Source of the DNA: Pandoraea cepalis
GTDB taxonomy: Bacteria > Pseudomonadota > Gammaproteobacteria > Burkholderiales > Burkholderiaceae
Length of the DNA: 64,000 nt
Assembly: GCF_902459665.1 (NCBI RefSeq)
Contig: NZ_CABPSL010000011.1
Location: 1-64,000, forward strand
Reading direction: 5' to 3'
The position numbers and the translations under genes are program-made. This document shows, in pieces, positions 25,580 through 33,884 of the stretch (positions are counted from its first letter, which is position 1; each line of letters begins with the position of its first letter). A model generated the notes under the pieces. The model did not search any database and had not been told where the DNA came from. It saw nothing but the letters and a program-made list of their open reading frames with translations.

Positions 25580-27818
25580 ACGCGACCTCCCGGGCTTTCA
25601 CTCGACGTTGCAGTGCCGCGATGACCCGGTCAGTCAAGCGTTTCGAGACACGCTCCCACCACCCGGCGTTGCTGACGAGTTCGGCGCGGTAGAACGACGG
25701 GCACAGCACGGCGGCGTGAGACACCTCGCCGCACAGCCCGCAGCCCACACAGCTGTCGAGCACGGACGCCACCGGATCGCGGCGCAGCGGGTCGGGATTC
25801 TCCTTGACGGTGAGCGAAGGACAGCCCGACAAACGAATGCACGAATGGTCTCCAGTACAGGTGTCCGAATCAACGCCGAATCGCTCGCGCACAACGCGCC
25901 GGCCCTCATCGGCCATGCGCTTCATGAGCGGCTTGATTCGGCGCTGCTTGTTCAGCATGCATTCCGACTGCGCGATGATCACCTTCGGCCCCTTCTCCTT
26001 GGTGGTGAGCGCCTCGCGAAGCGTATCGCGCATCCGGGCCACGCTATAGGTATGCGTCGTCGTCCTGACCCACTTCACCCCCACGCCCCGCACGGCCGCC
26101 TCGATCGGATTGCGCGTTGCGCGAATCTTGTTCTCCGCCTTCGACGACATGATGTCCTGCCCGCCGGTGGCCGCAGAATACCCGTTGTCGACGATCACCA
26201 GCACGTTGTCGCTCTTGTTGAACACAGCATTGCCTACGCCGCTGGTCAGCCCGTTATGCCAGAAGCCGCCGTCACCCATCATGCTGATCGTGCGCCGGTC
26301 GGTTTCCGATGTATTGAACGCCGCCGCACCGGCCCAGCCCAAACCGTACCCCATCGTCGTCGCGCCCAGGTTGAATGGCGGGAGAATCGAGAACAGATGG
26401 CAGCCGATATCGCAACTCACATGGTGAGCGCCCAACTCGCGCTCGACCAGCTTCATCGCGGTGAAGATCGGACGCTCGGGACATCCCGTGCAGAACGACG
26501 GCGGTCTGGCATGGACGTCCGGCATGGCTTGCGCGGTGGACACCACCGGCGGCAGGATATCCGGGCCGGTCATGGCCAACGCCGCGCCCGTGGCAACGCC
26601 GGCGGTGACGACGGGCACCTCCACCGGCTTGCGCGTGGCAACCGTCGCGCGTACGCCTTCGGGCAATGCGGTGTCGTCTGCCAGTGACGGCGTATAGCGT
26701 CCAAGGAATTTGAGCAGACCTTTGATCAGCACGTTCGGCGTGTAGTCGCCCGAGCGCGGCAACATGTCCTTGCCGTGTACGCGCGCCGGCAAATCGGCGC
26801 GGCGCAAGACCGTGTTGAGCGACTGTTCGATAAATTCCGGCTGTCCTTCCTCGACCATCAACACGGCACGTTTGCCGGCGCAAAACTCACGGACCTCGTC
26901 GTCGATCATCGGATAGGCGACGTTCATAACATAGATCGGTAGATCGGATTGTCCATTGATGTCGGCAAGTCCGAGCAGGGTCAGCGCGCGCATCAGCGTG
27001 TTGTAGAGGCCCCCCTGCACGATAATGCCGACATCGTGTGAGCTGTCCGCGCCGAAATACTCGTTGAGCTGATGGCGACGGATGAAGTCGACGGCCGCGG
27101 GCCAGCGCGTCTCGACCTTCTCACGCTCATGCTCGAAACTCGCCGGCGGCAACACAATGCGGCCGACATCGCGCACCGGGTTCTCGATGGCGTCCTTGAG
27201 CGAGAAGGATGGGCGCACATTCGGCCGCGTGGTGAAGCGACCGTGCACATGACAGGCGCGAATGCGCAACTGCAGCATGACGGGTGTGTGGCTGGCCTCG
27301 GACAACTCAAAGCCTTTCTCGACGGCATCGACGATGGACGGCAGGTTCGGCCGCGGATCGAGCAACCACATCTGCGACTTCATGGCGAAGGCATGCGAGC
27401 GCTCCTGCATGATGCTCGATCCCTCGCCGTAATCCTCGCCAACGATCACGAGTGCACCGCCCGTCACACCGCCCGAGGCGAGGTTCGCCAGCGCGTCGGA
27501 CGCCACATTCGTCCCAACGGTGGCCTTGAATGTCACAGCGCCGCGCAACGGGTAATTGACCGATGCGGCCAGCGTAGCCGCGGCCGTTGCCTCGCTCGCG
27601 CTGCTTTCGAAATGTACCCCGAGTTCTTCGAGGATCTCGTTGGCATCGGACAACACGTCCATCAGATGAGAGATTGGCGCGCCCTGATAGCCGGCCACAT
27701 AGGACACACCCGACTGGAGCAACGCCTTCGTCACGGCCAGGATGCCTTCGCCACTAAAAACCTCGCCGGCCGGCATGCGCAGCTTCTGCACCTCTTTTTT
27801 GAACGACTTCTCGGCCAT
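25569..27818 (-). CDS. iorA: Indolepyruvate ferredoxin oxidoreductase subunit alpha
   Basis: 749 residues. N-terminal pyrimidine-binding domain (GVSYVAGYQGAPISHLMDVL), central transketolase-like domain, and TPP site GDGGFWHNGLTSGVGN followed by VIVDNGYSAATGGQD. The C-terminus has Cys-rich clusters CTGDHSCIRLSGC and CVGCGLCG, the iron-sulfur part. It decarboxylates indolepyruvate, phenylpyruvate and similar acids to acyl-CoA esters with reduced ferredoxin or another acceptor. The start at 27818 is preceded by AGCAGGT. An 11-G tract lies 58 bases upstream. Confidence 0.92.
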   Translation of the reverse strand: MAEKSFKKEVQKLRMPAGEVFSGEGILAVTKALLQSGVSYVAGYQGAPISHLMDVLSDANEILEELGVHFESSASEATAAATLAASVNYPLRGAVTFKATVGTNVASDALANLASGGVTGGALVIVGEDYGEGSSIMQERSHAFAMKSQMWLLDPRPNLPSIVDAVEKGFELSEASHTPVMLQLRIRACHVHGRFTTRPNVRPSFSLKDAIENPVRDVGRIVLPPASFEHEREKVETRWPAAVDFIRRHQLNEYFGADSSHDVGIIVQGGLYNTLMRALTLLGLADINGQSDLPIYVMNVAYPMIDDEVREFCAGKRAVLMVEEGQPEFIEQSLNTVLRRADLPARVHGKDMLPRSGDYTPNVLIKGLLKFLGRYTPSLADDTALPEGVRATVATRKPVEVPVVTAGVATGAALAMTGPDILPPVVSTAQAMPDVHARPPSFCTGCPERPIFTAMKLVERELGAHHVSCDIGCHLFSILPPFNLGATTMGYGLGWAGAAAFNTSETDRRTISMMGDGGFWHNGLTSGVGNAVFNKSDNVLVIVDNGYSAATGGQDIMSSKAENKIRATRNPIEAAVRGVGVKWVRTTTHTYSVARMRDTLREALTTKEKGPKVIIAQSECMLNKQRRIKPLMKRMADEGRRVVRERFGVDSDTCTGDHSCIRLSGCPSLTVKENPDPLRRDPVASVLDSCVGCGLCGEVSHAAVLCPSFYRAELVSNAGWWERVSKRLTDRVIAALQRRVKAREVAYVA

Positions 27819-27875
27819 GATTTACCTGCTCTGGTTCACGTTCGGTGAGCAACGATGCAATGTGCAACATCGCGT

Positions 27876-27886
27876 GGGGGGGGGGG
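27876..27886 (+). repeat. Poly-G tract (11 G) in the iorA/LysR intergenic region
   Basis: A run of eleven G residues sits between the divergent iorA and LysR genes, outside both coding regions. Runs of this length slip easily in replication and sequencing. Confidence 0.7.
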
Positions 27887-27979
27887 CGACGACGCTGTCG
27901 GGCTTCGTCAACCGTCTGGCGCGACGTGTCAACGAGACGCCCTTCGGCAAGGAGTCATGCGAACGAGTCTAGGTTTAGG

Positions 27980-28008
27980 TAATATATCCGTCAAATTAAT
28001 CAATATTA
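27980..28008. promoter_or_regulatory. Candidate LysR operator near the regulator start
   Basis: TAATAT (27980-27985) and ATATTA (28003-28008) form an inverted repeat in an AT-rich stretch just before the LysR ATG at 28023. It is short and could be chance. Confidence 0.3.
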
Positions 28009-28022
28009 TCTTCGTCATAAAC

Positions 28023-28931
28023 ATGACTGATTTTAATCGGATCGACCTGAATCTCTTGCGGGTATTCCAGACGATTCTTGAGGAGCGCAGCCTGACGCGT
28101 GCCGGTCAGCGGCTTGGCTTGACGCAGCCGGCGATCAGTTACGCCCTCGGACGGCTGCGAATGCTGTTCGACGATCCGTTGTTCGCCCGCTCGCCCAATG
28201 GCATGGTGCCAACACCGACGGCCGAACAACTGTCGATACCGATCGGACGCGCCATTGCATCGATTCGCGAGGCATTGCGCCATGGCGAGCGGTTCGATCC
28301 GGCGACGAGTATTCGAGCATTCCGAATGTCGATGTCGGACATCGGCGAGCAGGTTTTCCTGCCGCCGCTATGCGCTGGCTTACAGAAAATTGCCCCCCAC
28401 GTCAGGCTTGAGGTTTCGCAAGTCCCTGTCGTCGATGCCGCGGAGCATTTGCGCCTGGGCCAGCTCGATTTCGCGATCGGCAACCTGCCGGCGTTGAAGG
28501 CCGCAACGCAGCACCGCCTACTGTTCCATGAGGCCTATGTGTGTATTACGCGAAAACGCGACGGCCTTCCGGCGCACCGACTGTCACGCGAGAAATTTCT
28601 GGCGATGACGCACGTCGCCGTTGCGTCAAGCGAAAGCAGTCACCGCATGATCGACGACTCGTTGCGTGCGGCCGGCCTGCACCGTCGTATCGGGTTGCGC
28701 GTGCCGCACTTCACCGTTATCCCGCAGATTTTGCAGCGCACCGACTGGATGGTCACGCTGCCTCGCCGCGTGGCTCTCCTGTTCAATGAGTCGAAGCAGT
28801 TCGCGATCTACTCGCTCCCGGTGGCAATTCCGGAGGTTGAAGTCACGATCCACTGGCACGAAACGTTCGATAGCGATGAAGGCAATCGTTGGCTGCGTGA
28901 ATTCATTTTTACGACGCTTAGGGAAGACTGA
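28023..28931 (+). CDS. LysR family transcriptional regulator (NodD/LinR-like)
   Basis: 302 residues from MTDFNRIDLNLLRVFQTILEERSLT, the N-terminus typical of the NodD/NahR-like LysR branch. LGLTQPAISYALGRLRMLFDDPLF is the recognition helix region, and IRAFRMSMSDIGEQVFLP opens the effector domain. An open frame runs back to 27855 through the poly-G tract, but it does not look like protein. The gene is divergent from iorA and probably regulates it, and perhaps the iorA-iorB-cyclase set. Confidence 0.88.
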   Translation: MTDFNRIDLNLLRVFQTILEERSLTRAGQRLGLTQPAISYALGRLRMLFDDPLFARSPNGMVPTPTAEQLSIPIGRAIASIREALRHGERFDPATSIRAFRMSMSDIGEQVFLPPLCAGLQKIAPHVRLEVSQVPVVDAAEHLRLGQLDFAIGNLPALKAATQHRLLFHEAYVCITRKRDGLPAHRLSREKFLAMTHVAVASSESSHRMIDDSLRAAGLHRRIGLRVPHFTVIPQILQRTDWMVTLPRRVALLFNESKQFAIYSLPVAIPEVEVTIHWHETFDSDEGNRWLREFIFTTLRED

Positions 28932-29071
28932 CCGGCCTCGGCTTTGGTCTGGACGGCTTGTAGCCTGAGTACGAGGAAAAAATCGTGGGGCGAACAACAA
29001 TCTCAAGATTGGGGGCATGCAGGAGATCAGCGTAAACGTTAGGGCCGGAGCGCGCAGGTTCGGCCTGGGCA

Positions 29072-29965
29072 CTACCCCGGCACCAAGCTCCCCAACAACG
29101 TCGCCACAAACGTTTGCGTGATAGGAGGTAACGTTCTCCCGCGCTTCTTGATCAGGGCAATAGGTCGCAGGAACGCGTCGTGATCGATCGGGCGAACCCG
29201 CAATTCCGGTTCCGCCCGGACTTCCCGAGCCGACGCCGGCAGGATGGTCACGCCGAGTCCCGCGCGGACCATGGCGACGGCCGTCATCATGTACGTCGGC
29301 TCGCAGGCAATTTCCGGTGCGCACCCGCCGCTCGCGAACGCGCCATCCACCACCGCCCGCACACTCGTGCCCTGCGCCGTCAGCACCAGCGGCACGCTGG
29401 CGAGATCCGTCAGCGATACGCGCTTGCGCCGCGCCAGCGCATGTCCCGCCGGCAGCACCGCCACCAAGTGGTCGGCGCCCGCGTACAACACGTCAATCTC
29501 CGCGTCGTTCAACTCACCGCCCGTCAGGCCGATATCGACCTCTTCGTTACGCACCAGCGTCTCGACCACCCCGGCCACCGCATCTCTCACATGAAAACCG
29601 GCGCGCGGTACCGCCGCCTTCACCTGCTGGATCAACTCCGGCAGCACACTCGCCGCAAACGTCGGCAAACAGGCAATGCGTACCGTGCCGCTCGACCCGT
29701 CGCCGAGCGCGCGCGCATCGATCAGCACATGCTCCATGTCATGCAGCGACTTCTGCAACAACGGCAGTAGCTCACGCCCCGTCGGCGTCAGCGCAACATT
29801 TCGGCTGTTGCGATCGAACAGCCGAATGCCGACCGTCTCCTCCAACCGCCGGATCTGCACGGTCAATGCCGGTTGCGACAAATGCAATCGCGCCGCCGCT
29901 CGCGTGAAGCTGCCGGTCTGCGCCACCGCGATGAACGCGCGGATGTCTCGTAGATTCAAATCCAT
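29072..29965 (-). CDS. LysR family transcriptional regulator
   Basis: 297 residues. FIAVAQTGSFTRAAARLHLSQPALTVQIRRLEETVG is the winged helix. The effector domain contains VRIACLPTFAASVLPELI, VDIGLTGGELND and VRAGLGVTILPASARE. It is divergent from the CitMHS carrier gene, whose operon it probably controls. Inverted repeats lie between them at 29973-29991 and 30001-30012. The 140 bases between this gene and the preceding LysR gene hold nothing I can name. Confidence 0.9.
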   Translation of the reverse strand: MDLNLRDIRAFIAVAQTGSFTRAAARLHLSQPALTVQIRRLEETVGIRLFDRNSRNVALTPTGRELLPLLQKSLHDMEHVLIDARALGDGSSGTVRIACLPTFAASVLPELIQQVKAAVPRAGFHVRDAVAGVVETLVRNEEVDIGLTGGELNDAEIDVLYAGADHLVAVLPAGHALARRKRVSLTDLASVPLVLTAQGTSVRAVVDGAFASGGCAPEIACEPTYMMTAVAMVRAGLGVTILPASAREVRAEPELRVRPIDHDAFLRPIALIKKRGRTLPPITQTFVATLLGSLVPG

Positions 29966-29972
29966 TATGTTT

Positions 29973-30012
29973 TTTGATTGCTGCGATCAAATCATTTCAA
30001 TTGATTTATCAA
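29973..30012. promoter_or_regulatory. Two candidate LysR sites in the CitMHS promoter region
   Basis: TTTGAT and ATCAAA are separated by seven bases (29973-29991); then TTGATTTATCAA at 30001-30012 has five-base arms. The shared TTGAT/ATCAA half-sites and the LysR-like T-N11-A layout suggest a recognition and an activation site. Confidence 0.55.
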
Positions 30013-30064
30013 CGCCCCGAACTTACGCTCGTTCGCATCAAAAAACAACATAGGAGACAAGCAC

Positions 30065-31369
30065 ATGCTGCCATTACTGGGGCTGGCTACTATCGTCGTG
30101 CTGCTCGGCGCGATTCTTTCGAAACGCATGTCGCCGCTCGTCGCGCTCATCATCGTGCCCATCGTGGCGTCGCTGATCGGCGGGTTCGGCTTTCATACCA
30201 GCAAATTCGTGATCGACGGCCTCAAGAGCCTCGCGCCGGTCGTCGGCATGTTCGTCTTTGCAATTCTTTACTTCGGCACCATCACCGACGCCGGCACGCT
30301 CGATCCGATCATCGATCGCATCCTGAAAGCCGTCGGCACCCGACCCACGCGCATCGTCATGGGCACGACGCTGCTGGCCCTGCTGATCCACCTCGACGGT
30401 TCCGGCGCCGTGTGCTTCCTCGTGACGATTCCGGCCATGCTCCCGCTTTACGACCGTCTGGGCATGGACCGCCGCGTGCTGGCAGCCGCCGTGTCGATGG
30501 CCGCGGGCATCAACTTCTTGCCGTGGACCGGGCCGATGATTCGAGCGTCGGCGTCGCTCCACCTGCCGGTGTCGAGCCTGTTCAATCCGCTGATTCCGGT
30601 GCAAGCCATCGGGCTGGTCTTCGTATTTGGCATGGCCTACTGGCTCGGCCGCCGGGAAGAGAAGCGGCTCGGCCTGAGCGCCACGAGCGGGTCGATCCCA
30701 AGCCCCAAGCGAGAACTCTCGCCGGAGCAACAGGCGCTGCGCCGTCCGAAGCTCTTCTGGTTCAACATCCTCCTAACGCTGGTCGTGCTCGGCACGATGG
30801 TCGTGATGGGCGAGAAGCTGCCGCCCGCAATCATGTTCATGGTGGGCCTGTGCGTCGCATTGATGGTGAATTACCCGGACGTCGACATGCAACGCAAACG
30901 CATCGACGCGCACGCACGCGCGGCGTTGATGATGGCCGGCATTTTGCTCGCCGCCGGGGTCTTCACCGGTGTGATGCAGGGCAGCGGCATGCTCAAGGCG
31001 ATGGCGCAAGCGGCCGTCGGCTTCGTGCCGCCGGGCATGGCGGGCCACATTCCGGTCGCGCTCGGTCTGCTGTCGATGCCGCTGAGCATGCTCTTCGATC
31101 CCGATTCGTTTTACTTCGGCGTACTGCCGGTCATTGCCGAGGTCGCCGGACAACTGGGCGTGCCGGCCGTGCACGTCGGGCAAGCCGCCCTGCTGGGCCA
31201 GATGACGACAGGATTCCCGGTCAGCCCCCTCACGCCCGCCACCTTCCTGGTCGTCGGCCTGTGCGGCATCGATTTGGCCGACCATCAGAAGTTCACGTTT
31301 CCGCTGCTGTTCGGCGCATCCATCGTCATGACGATCGCGTGTGTCGCACTCGGCATCTTCACGCTTTAA
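30065..31369 (+). CDS. CitMHS family divalent metal-citrate-type symporter
   Basis: 434 residues and about 12 membrane segments. VPIVASLIGGFGFHTSKFVIDGL, MFVFAILYFGTITDAGTLDP and LDGSGAVCFLVTIPAMLPLYDRL are characteristic of the CitMHS family, which imports citrate or related acids complexed with a divalent metal in exchange for protons. AGGAG lies upstream of the ATG. The two AtuA genes follow 25 bases later, so the natural substrate is likely a carboxylate processed by them rather than citrate itself. Confidence 0.88.
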   Translation: MLPLLGLATIVVLLGAILSKRMSPLVALIIVPIVASLIGGFGFHTSKFVIDGLKSLAPVVGMFVFAILYFGTITDAGTLDPIIDRILKAVGTRPTRIVMGTTLLALLIHLDGSGAVCFLVTIPAMLPLYDRLGMDRRVLAAAVSMAAGINFLPWTGPMIRASASLHLPVSSLFNPLIPVQAIGLVFVFGMAYWLGRREEKRLGLSATSGSIPSPKRELSPEQQALRRPKLFWFNILLTLVVLGTMVVMGEKLPPAIMFMVGLCVALMVNYPDVDMQRKRIDAHARAALMMAGILLAAGVFTGVMQGSGMLKAMAQAAVGFVPPGMAGHIPVALGLLSMPLSMLFDPDSFYFGVLPVIAEVAGQLGVPAVHVGQAALLGQMTTGFPVSPLTPATFLVVGLCGIDLADHQKFTFPLLFGASIVMTIACVALGIFTL

Positions 31370-31394
31370 GCCTTACTGAACGGACCCGACCCGC

Positions 31395-32762
31395 ATGAAC
31401 GGCACGCAACCCACCCCGTCTTCGCGACGAATCCGGATCGGCGCAGGCGCCGGATACTCGGGCGACCGCATCGAGCCTGCCGTTGAACTCGCTCAGCGAG
31501 GTGCGCTCGACTATCTCGTCTTCGAATGCCTGGCCGAACGCACGATTGGCATTGCGCAACAGGCACGTCGCCGAGACCCGCAATCCGGCTACGACCCGCT
31601 GCTCGAAGCACGCATGACCGCCGTACTGCCGGCAGCGCTGCGCAACGGCGTGCGGATCATCTCGAACATGGGCGCGGCCAACCCGCTCGCGGCGGCACGA
31701 AAGACAGCGGAGATCGCTCGCGCACTGGGGCTCGGCGACGTGAAGATCGCCGCCGTCACCGGCGACGACGTGCTCGACGTCGTGCTGCAAGGAGACGCCC
31801 ACTTCGAAGAAACGGGCGAGCGCGTGGCGTCTTACGGGAATCGTATCGTGTCGGCCAATGCGTATCTGGGCGCGGCCGGCATCGTCGATGCCCTGGCGGC
31901 GGGCGCGCAAATCGTGTTGACGGGCCGGGTGGCCGACCCTTCGTTGTTCGTCGCGCCGCTGATCCACGAATTCGGATGGCGCATGGACGATTGGGAAACG
32001 CTGGGACAGGCCACCGTCGTCGGACATCTGCTGGAGTGCGCGGGACAGATCACCGGCGGCTACTTCGCCGATCCGGGCTACAAGGACGTGCCCAACCTCG
32101 CGACGCTCGGGTTCCCGATTGGCGAAGTCGCGCCCGACGGATCGGTCGTCATCACCAAGGTGCCCGACGCCGGGGGACGCGTGACGCAAGCCACATGCAA
32201 GGAGCAGTTGCTTTACGAGATTCATGATCCCCGGCGATATCTTCAGCCCGACGTCGTGGCCGACTTTTCGCACGTGCGTGTGGAAGAGGAAGCCCCCGAC
32301 CGGATCAAGGTAACGGGCGGACGCGGCACCCCCCGCACGGACACGCTCAAAGTTTCCGTCGGCTACGTCGACGGATTCATTGGCGAAGGGCAGATCTCTT
32401 ACGGGGGCCCGGGCGCCGTGGCACGGGCGAGGCTAGCGCTCGATATCGTTCGCGAACGACTGGCATTGACGGGCGTGCAGACGAGCGAATTGCGTTGCGA
32501 TCTGATCGGGGTGAATTCGCTGCACGGAGAAACGGCGGGCGCGCGCCACGCCGAGCCCTACGAAGTCCGTGTGCGCGTAGCGGGACGCACGGCATCGGCC
32601 GACCAGGCACTACGCATCGGCAACGAAGTCGAGACGTTGTACACCAACGGTCCGGCCGGCGGTGGTGGCGTGACCAAGTCCGTACGCGAGGTGCTCGCGG
32701 TCCAGTCGGTGCTCTTGCCACGCGAGCACGTCAAGCCGTCCTTTACCTTCGTGGAGATGTGA
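31395..32762 (+). CDS. AtuA family protein (DUF1446, acyclic terpene utilisation)
   Basis: 455 residues. RIGAGAGYSGDRIEPAVELAQRGALDYLVFECLAERT at the N-terminus, SNMGAANPLAAARKTAEIA and VLTGRVADPSLFVAPLIHEFGW are the AtuA blocks. AtuA is needed for citronellol/geraniol degradation in Pseudomonas, but its reaction is unsettled and homologues are common outside terpene clusters. No other atu gene is here, so a different substrate is likely. Confidence 0.85.
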   Translation: MNGTQPTPSSRRIRIGAGAGYSGDRIEPAVELAQRGALDYLVFECLAERTIGIAQQARRRDPQSGYDPLLEARMTAVLPAALRNGVRIISNMGAANPLAAARKTAEIARALGLGDVKIAAVTGDDVLDVVLQGDAHFEETGERVASYGNRIVSANAYLGAAGIVDALAAGAQIVLTGRVADPSLFVAPLIHEFGWRMDDWETLGQATVVGHLLECAGQITGGYFADPGYKDVPNLATLGFPIGEVAPDGSVVITKVPDAGGRVTQATCKEQLLYEIHDPRRYLQPDVVADFSHVRVEEEAPDRIKVTGGRGTPRTDTLKVSVGYVDGFIGEGQISYGGPGAVARARLALDIVRERLALTGVQTSELRCDLIGVNSLHGETAGARHAEPYEVRVRVAGRTASADQALRIGNEVETLYTNGPAGGGGVTKSVREVLAVQSVLLPREHVKPSFTFVEM

Positions 32763-32763
32763 G

Positions 32764-33075
32764 ATGAAGCTGCGTGAACTCGCGCATTCGCGCACGGGCG
32801 ACAAGGGCAACACACTCAACGTCTCGCTCATCTGCTACGACGCAAAGCATTACGAGCACTTGCGCGCCGAAGTCACGGCCGAGCGGGTGAAGGCGTTTCT
32901 GGGGGACGTCGTGCTTGGCGATGTCGTGCGTTACGAACTGCCTTGCCTGGGCGCGTTCAACTTCGTCCTGGGCAAGGCGCTCGGGGGCGGCGTGACGCGC
33001 TCGCTCGCGCTGGACGCCCACGGCAAATCGATGAGTTCGGCCTTGCTGGATTTCGAGGTCACGACGCCGGATTGA
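32764..33075 (+). CDS. AtuA-associated small protein
   Basis: 103 residues: MKLRELAHSRTGDKGNTLNVSL, VVRYELPCLGAFNFVLGKALGGGVTRSL and DAHGKSMSSALLDFEV are the blocks of the small partner that accompanies AtuA, or is fused to its C-terminus, in many bacteria. It starts one base after the AtuA stop with GGAG inside the AtuA end. Its function is unknown, presumably as a subunit with AtuA. Confidence 0.85.
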   Translation: MKLRELAHSRTGDKGNTLNVSLICYDAKHYEHLRAEVTAERVKAFLGDVVLGDVVRYELPCLGAFNFVLGKALGGGVTRSLALDAHGKSMSSALLDFEVTTPD

Positions 33076-33171
33076 CACGCGACGCGCTCGACGCGCCGAC
33101 ACGCCGACACGCCCCCCCCGAGCCCGGGCGCCCGCGGGACAGGTAACTTCGCCCCCTCGACGACCGACGCC

Positions 33172-33423
33172 CTACCATTTCGCACCGACCGGCGACGGCC
33201 CGTCGGCACGCTGGCCAAGATAGTTGCGCAGATAGTCGACGAAGCAAGTGACCTTCGTCGAGAGGTTCAGGCGCTCCGGATACACCGCGTAGAGGTCGGC
33301 CGGCGGCGTATCGTACGCGGGTAGCACGTGCGCCAGTCGACCGGTGCGCAAATACTTCGCCACATCCCACTGGGCACGCATCAGGATGCCGCACCCGTCC
33401 AGCGCCCACCTCAGGGCGACCTC
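33172..33423 (-). pseudogene. C-terminal remnant of a LysR family regulator
   Basis: The minus-strand frame ending at the stop 33172-33174 reads like the last 80 or so residues of a LysR effector domain: CGILMRAQWDVAKYLRTGRL, then YDTPPADLYAVYPERLNLS and FVDYLRNYLGQ. Similarity to the family stops near 33423. Upstream the frame enters the tssE hairpin and continues only as the antisense of tssE. The DNA-binding half is absent, so this is a decayed fragment cut off where the T6SS locus begins. Confidence 0.75.
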
Positions 33424-33433
33424 CCCCCCGCCG

Positions 33434-33475
33434 CCCCCAGTCAGCGGTTCCCTTCGGGGTTCCGCTGACTGGGGG
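33434..33475. repeat. Perfect 14-bp hairpin overlapping the end of tssE
   Basis: CCCCCAGTCAGCGG (33434-33447) and its exact complement (33462-33475) flank an inner CCC-TTCG-GGG mini-stem with a tetraloop. The tssE stop codon (33441-33443) lies in the left arm, so the final residues of TssE are encoded by the hairpin. It may terminate the leftward T6SS transcript, though there is no T-run, or mark a recombination joint next to the LysR remnant. Confidence 0.75.
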
Positions 33476-33884
33476 GACGTCGGACCAACCGGATGTGACC
33501 ACGAGGCTCGAAGTAGGTGCCGAATCTCACGAGTCCCGCCGTCTTCAGGTGGCACGTCATTTCGAAACTCATGACGACACCCGGATCGTCGTCTGGAAGC
33601 GCCTCGACCTCGACGGCCCGGATACGCGGCTCGTACGCCAGCAACGTTCGCTCCAACTGCGCCTGAAGTCGGCTCGTGGACGCCGGAAGCGCGCGATAGA
33701 CATTGCCGAGATCGGGTAATCCATAGTCCGGCAAATGCTTGACGGCACCTGCGCGGGTGTTCAGGATGCGATGCACATTGCGCTGGACACTCATGATCTC
33801 GAGCGTCTTGTCGTCATGGGCCGCGAGGGGCTCCCCATGGATATGCCCCAGCAACATGTCATAGAGGGACGGCCCTGCCGTCAT
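33441..33884 (-). CDS. tssE: T6SS baseplate subunit TssE (gp25-like)
   Basis: 147 residues. Family blocks are SLYDMLLG at the start, SVQRNVHRILNTRAG, HLPDYGLPDLGNVYRAL and YEPRIRAVEVEAL. TssE is the phage gp25/lysozyme-like wedge protein that helps nucleate sheath assembly with TssF, TssG and TssK. The stop overlaps the hairpin at 33434-33475, so the basic tail SQRNPEGNR may be a recently altered end. Its start overlaps the tssH stop by ATGA (33881-33884). Confidence 0.92.
   Translation of the reverse strand: MTAGPSLYDMLLGHIHGEPLAAHDDKTLEIMSVQRNVHRILNTRAGAVKHLPDYGLPDLGNVYRALPASTSRLQAQLERTLLAYEPRIRAVEVEALPDDDPGVVMSFEMTCHLKTAGLVRFGTYFEPRGHIRLVRRPPSQRNPEGNR

Noticed and set aside
33080-33110. 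Short tandem GCCGACAC repeats, considered as an array
   Set aside because: Only about three imperfect units of 8-9 bases with no spacers; not CRISPR and probably replication slippage.
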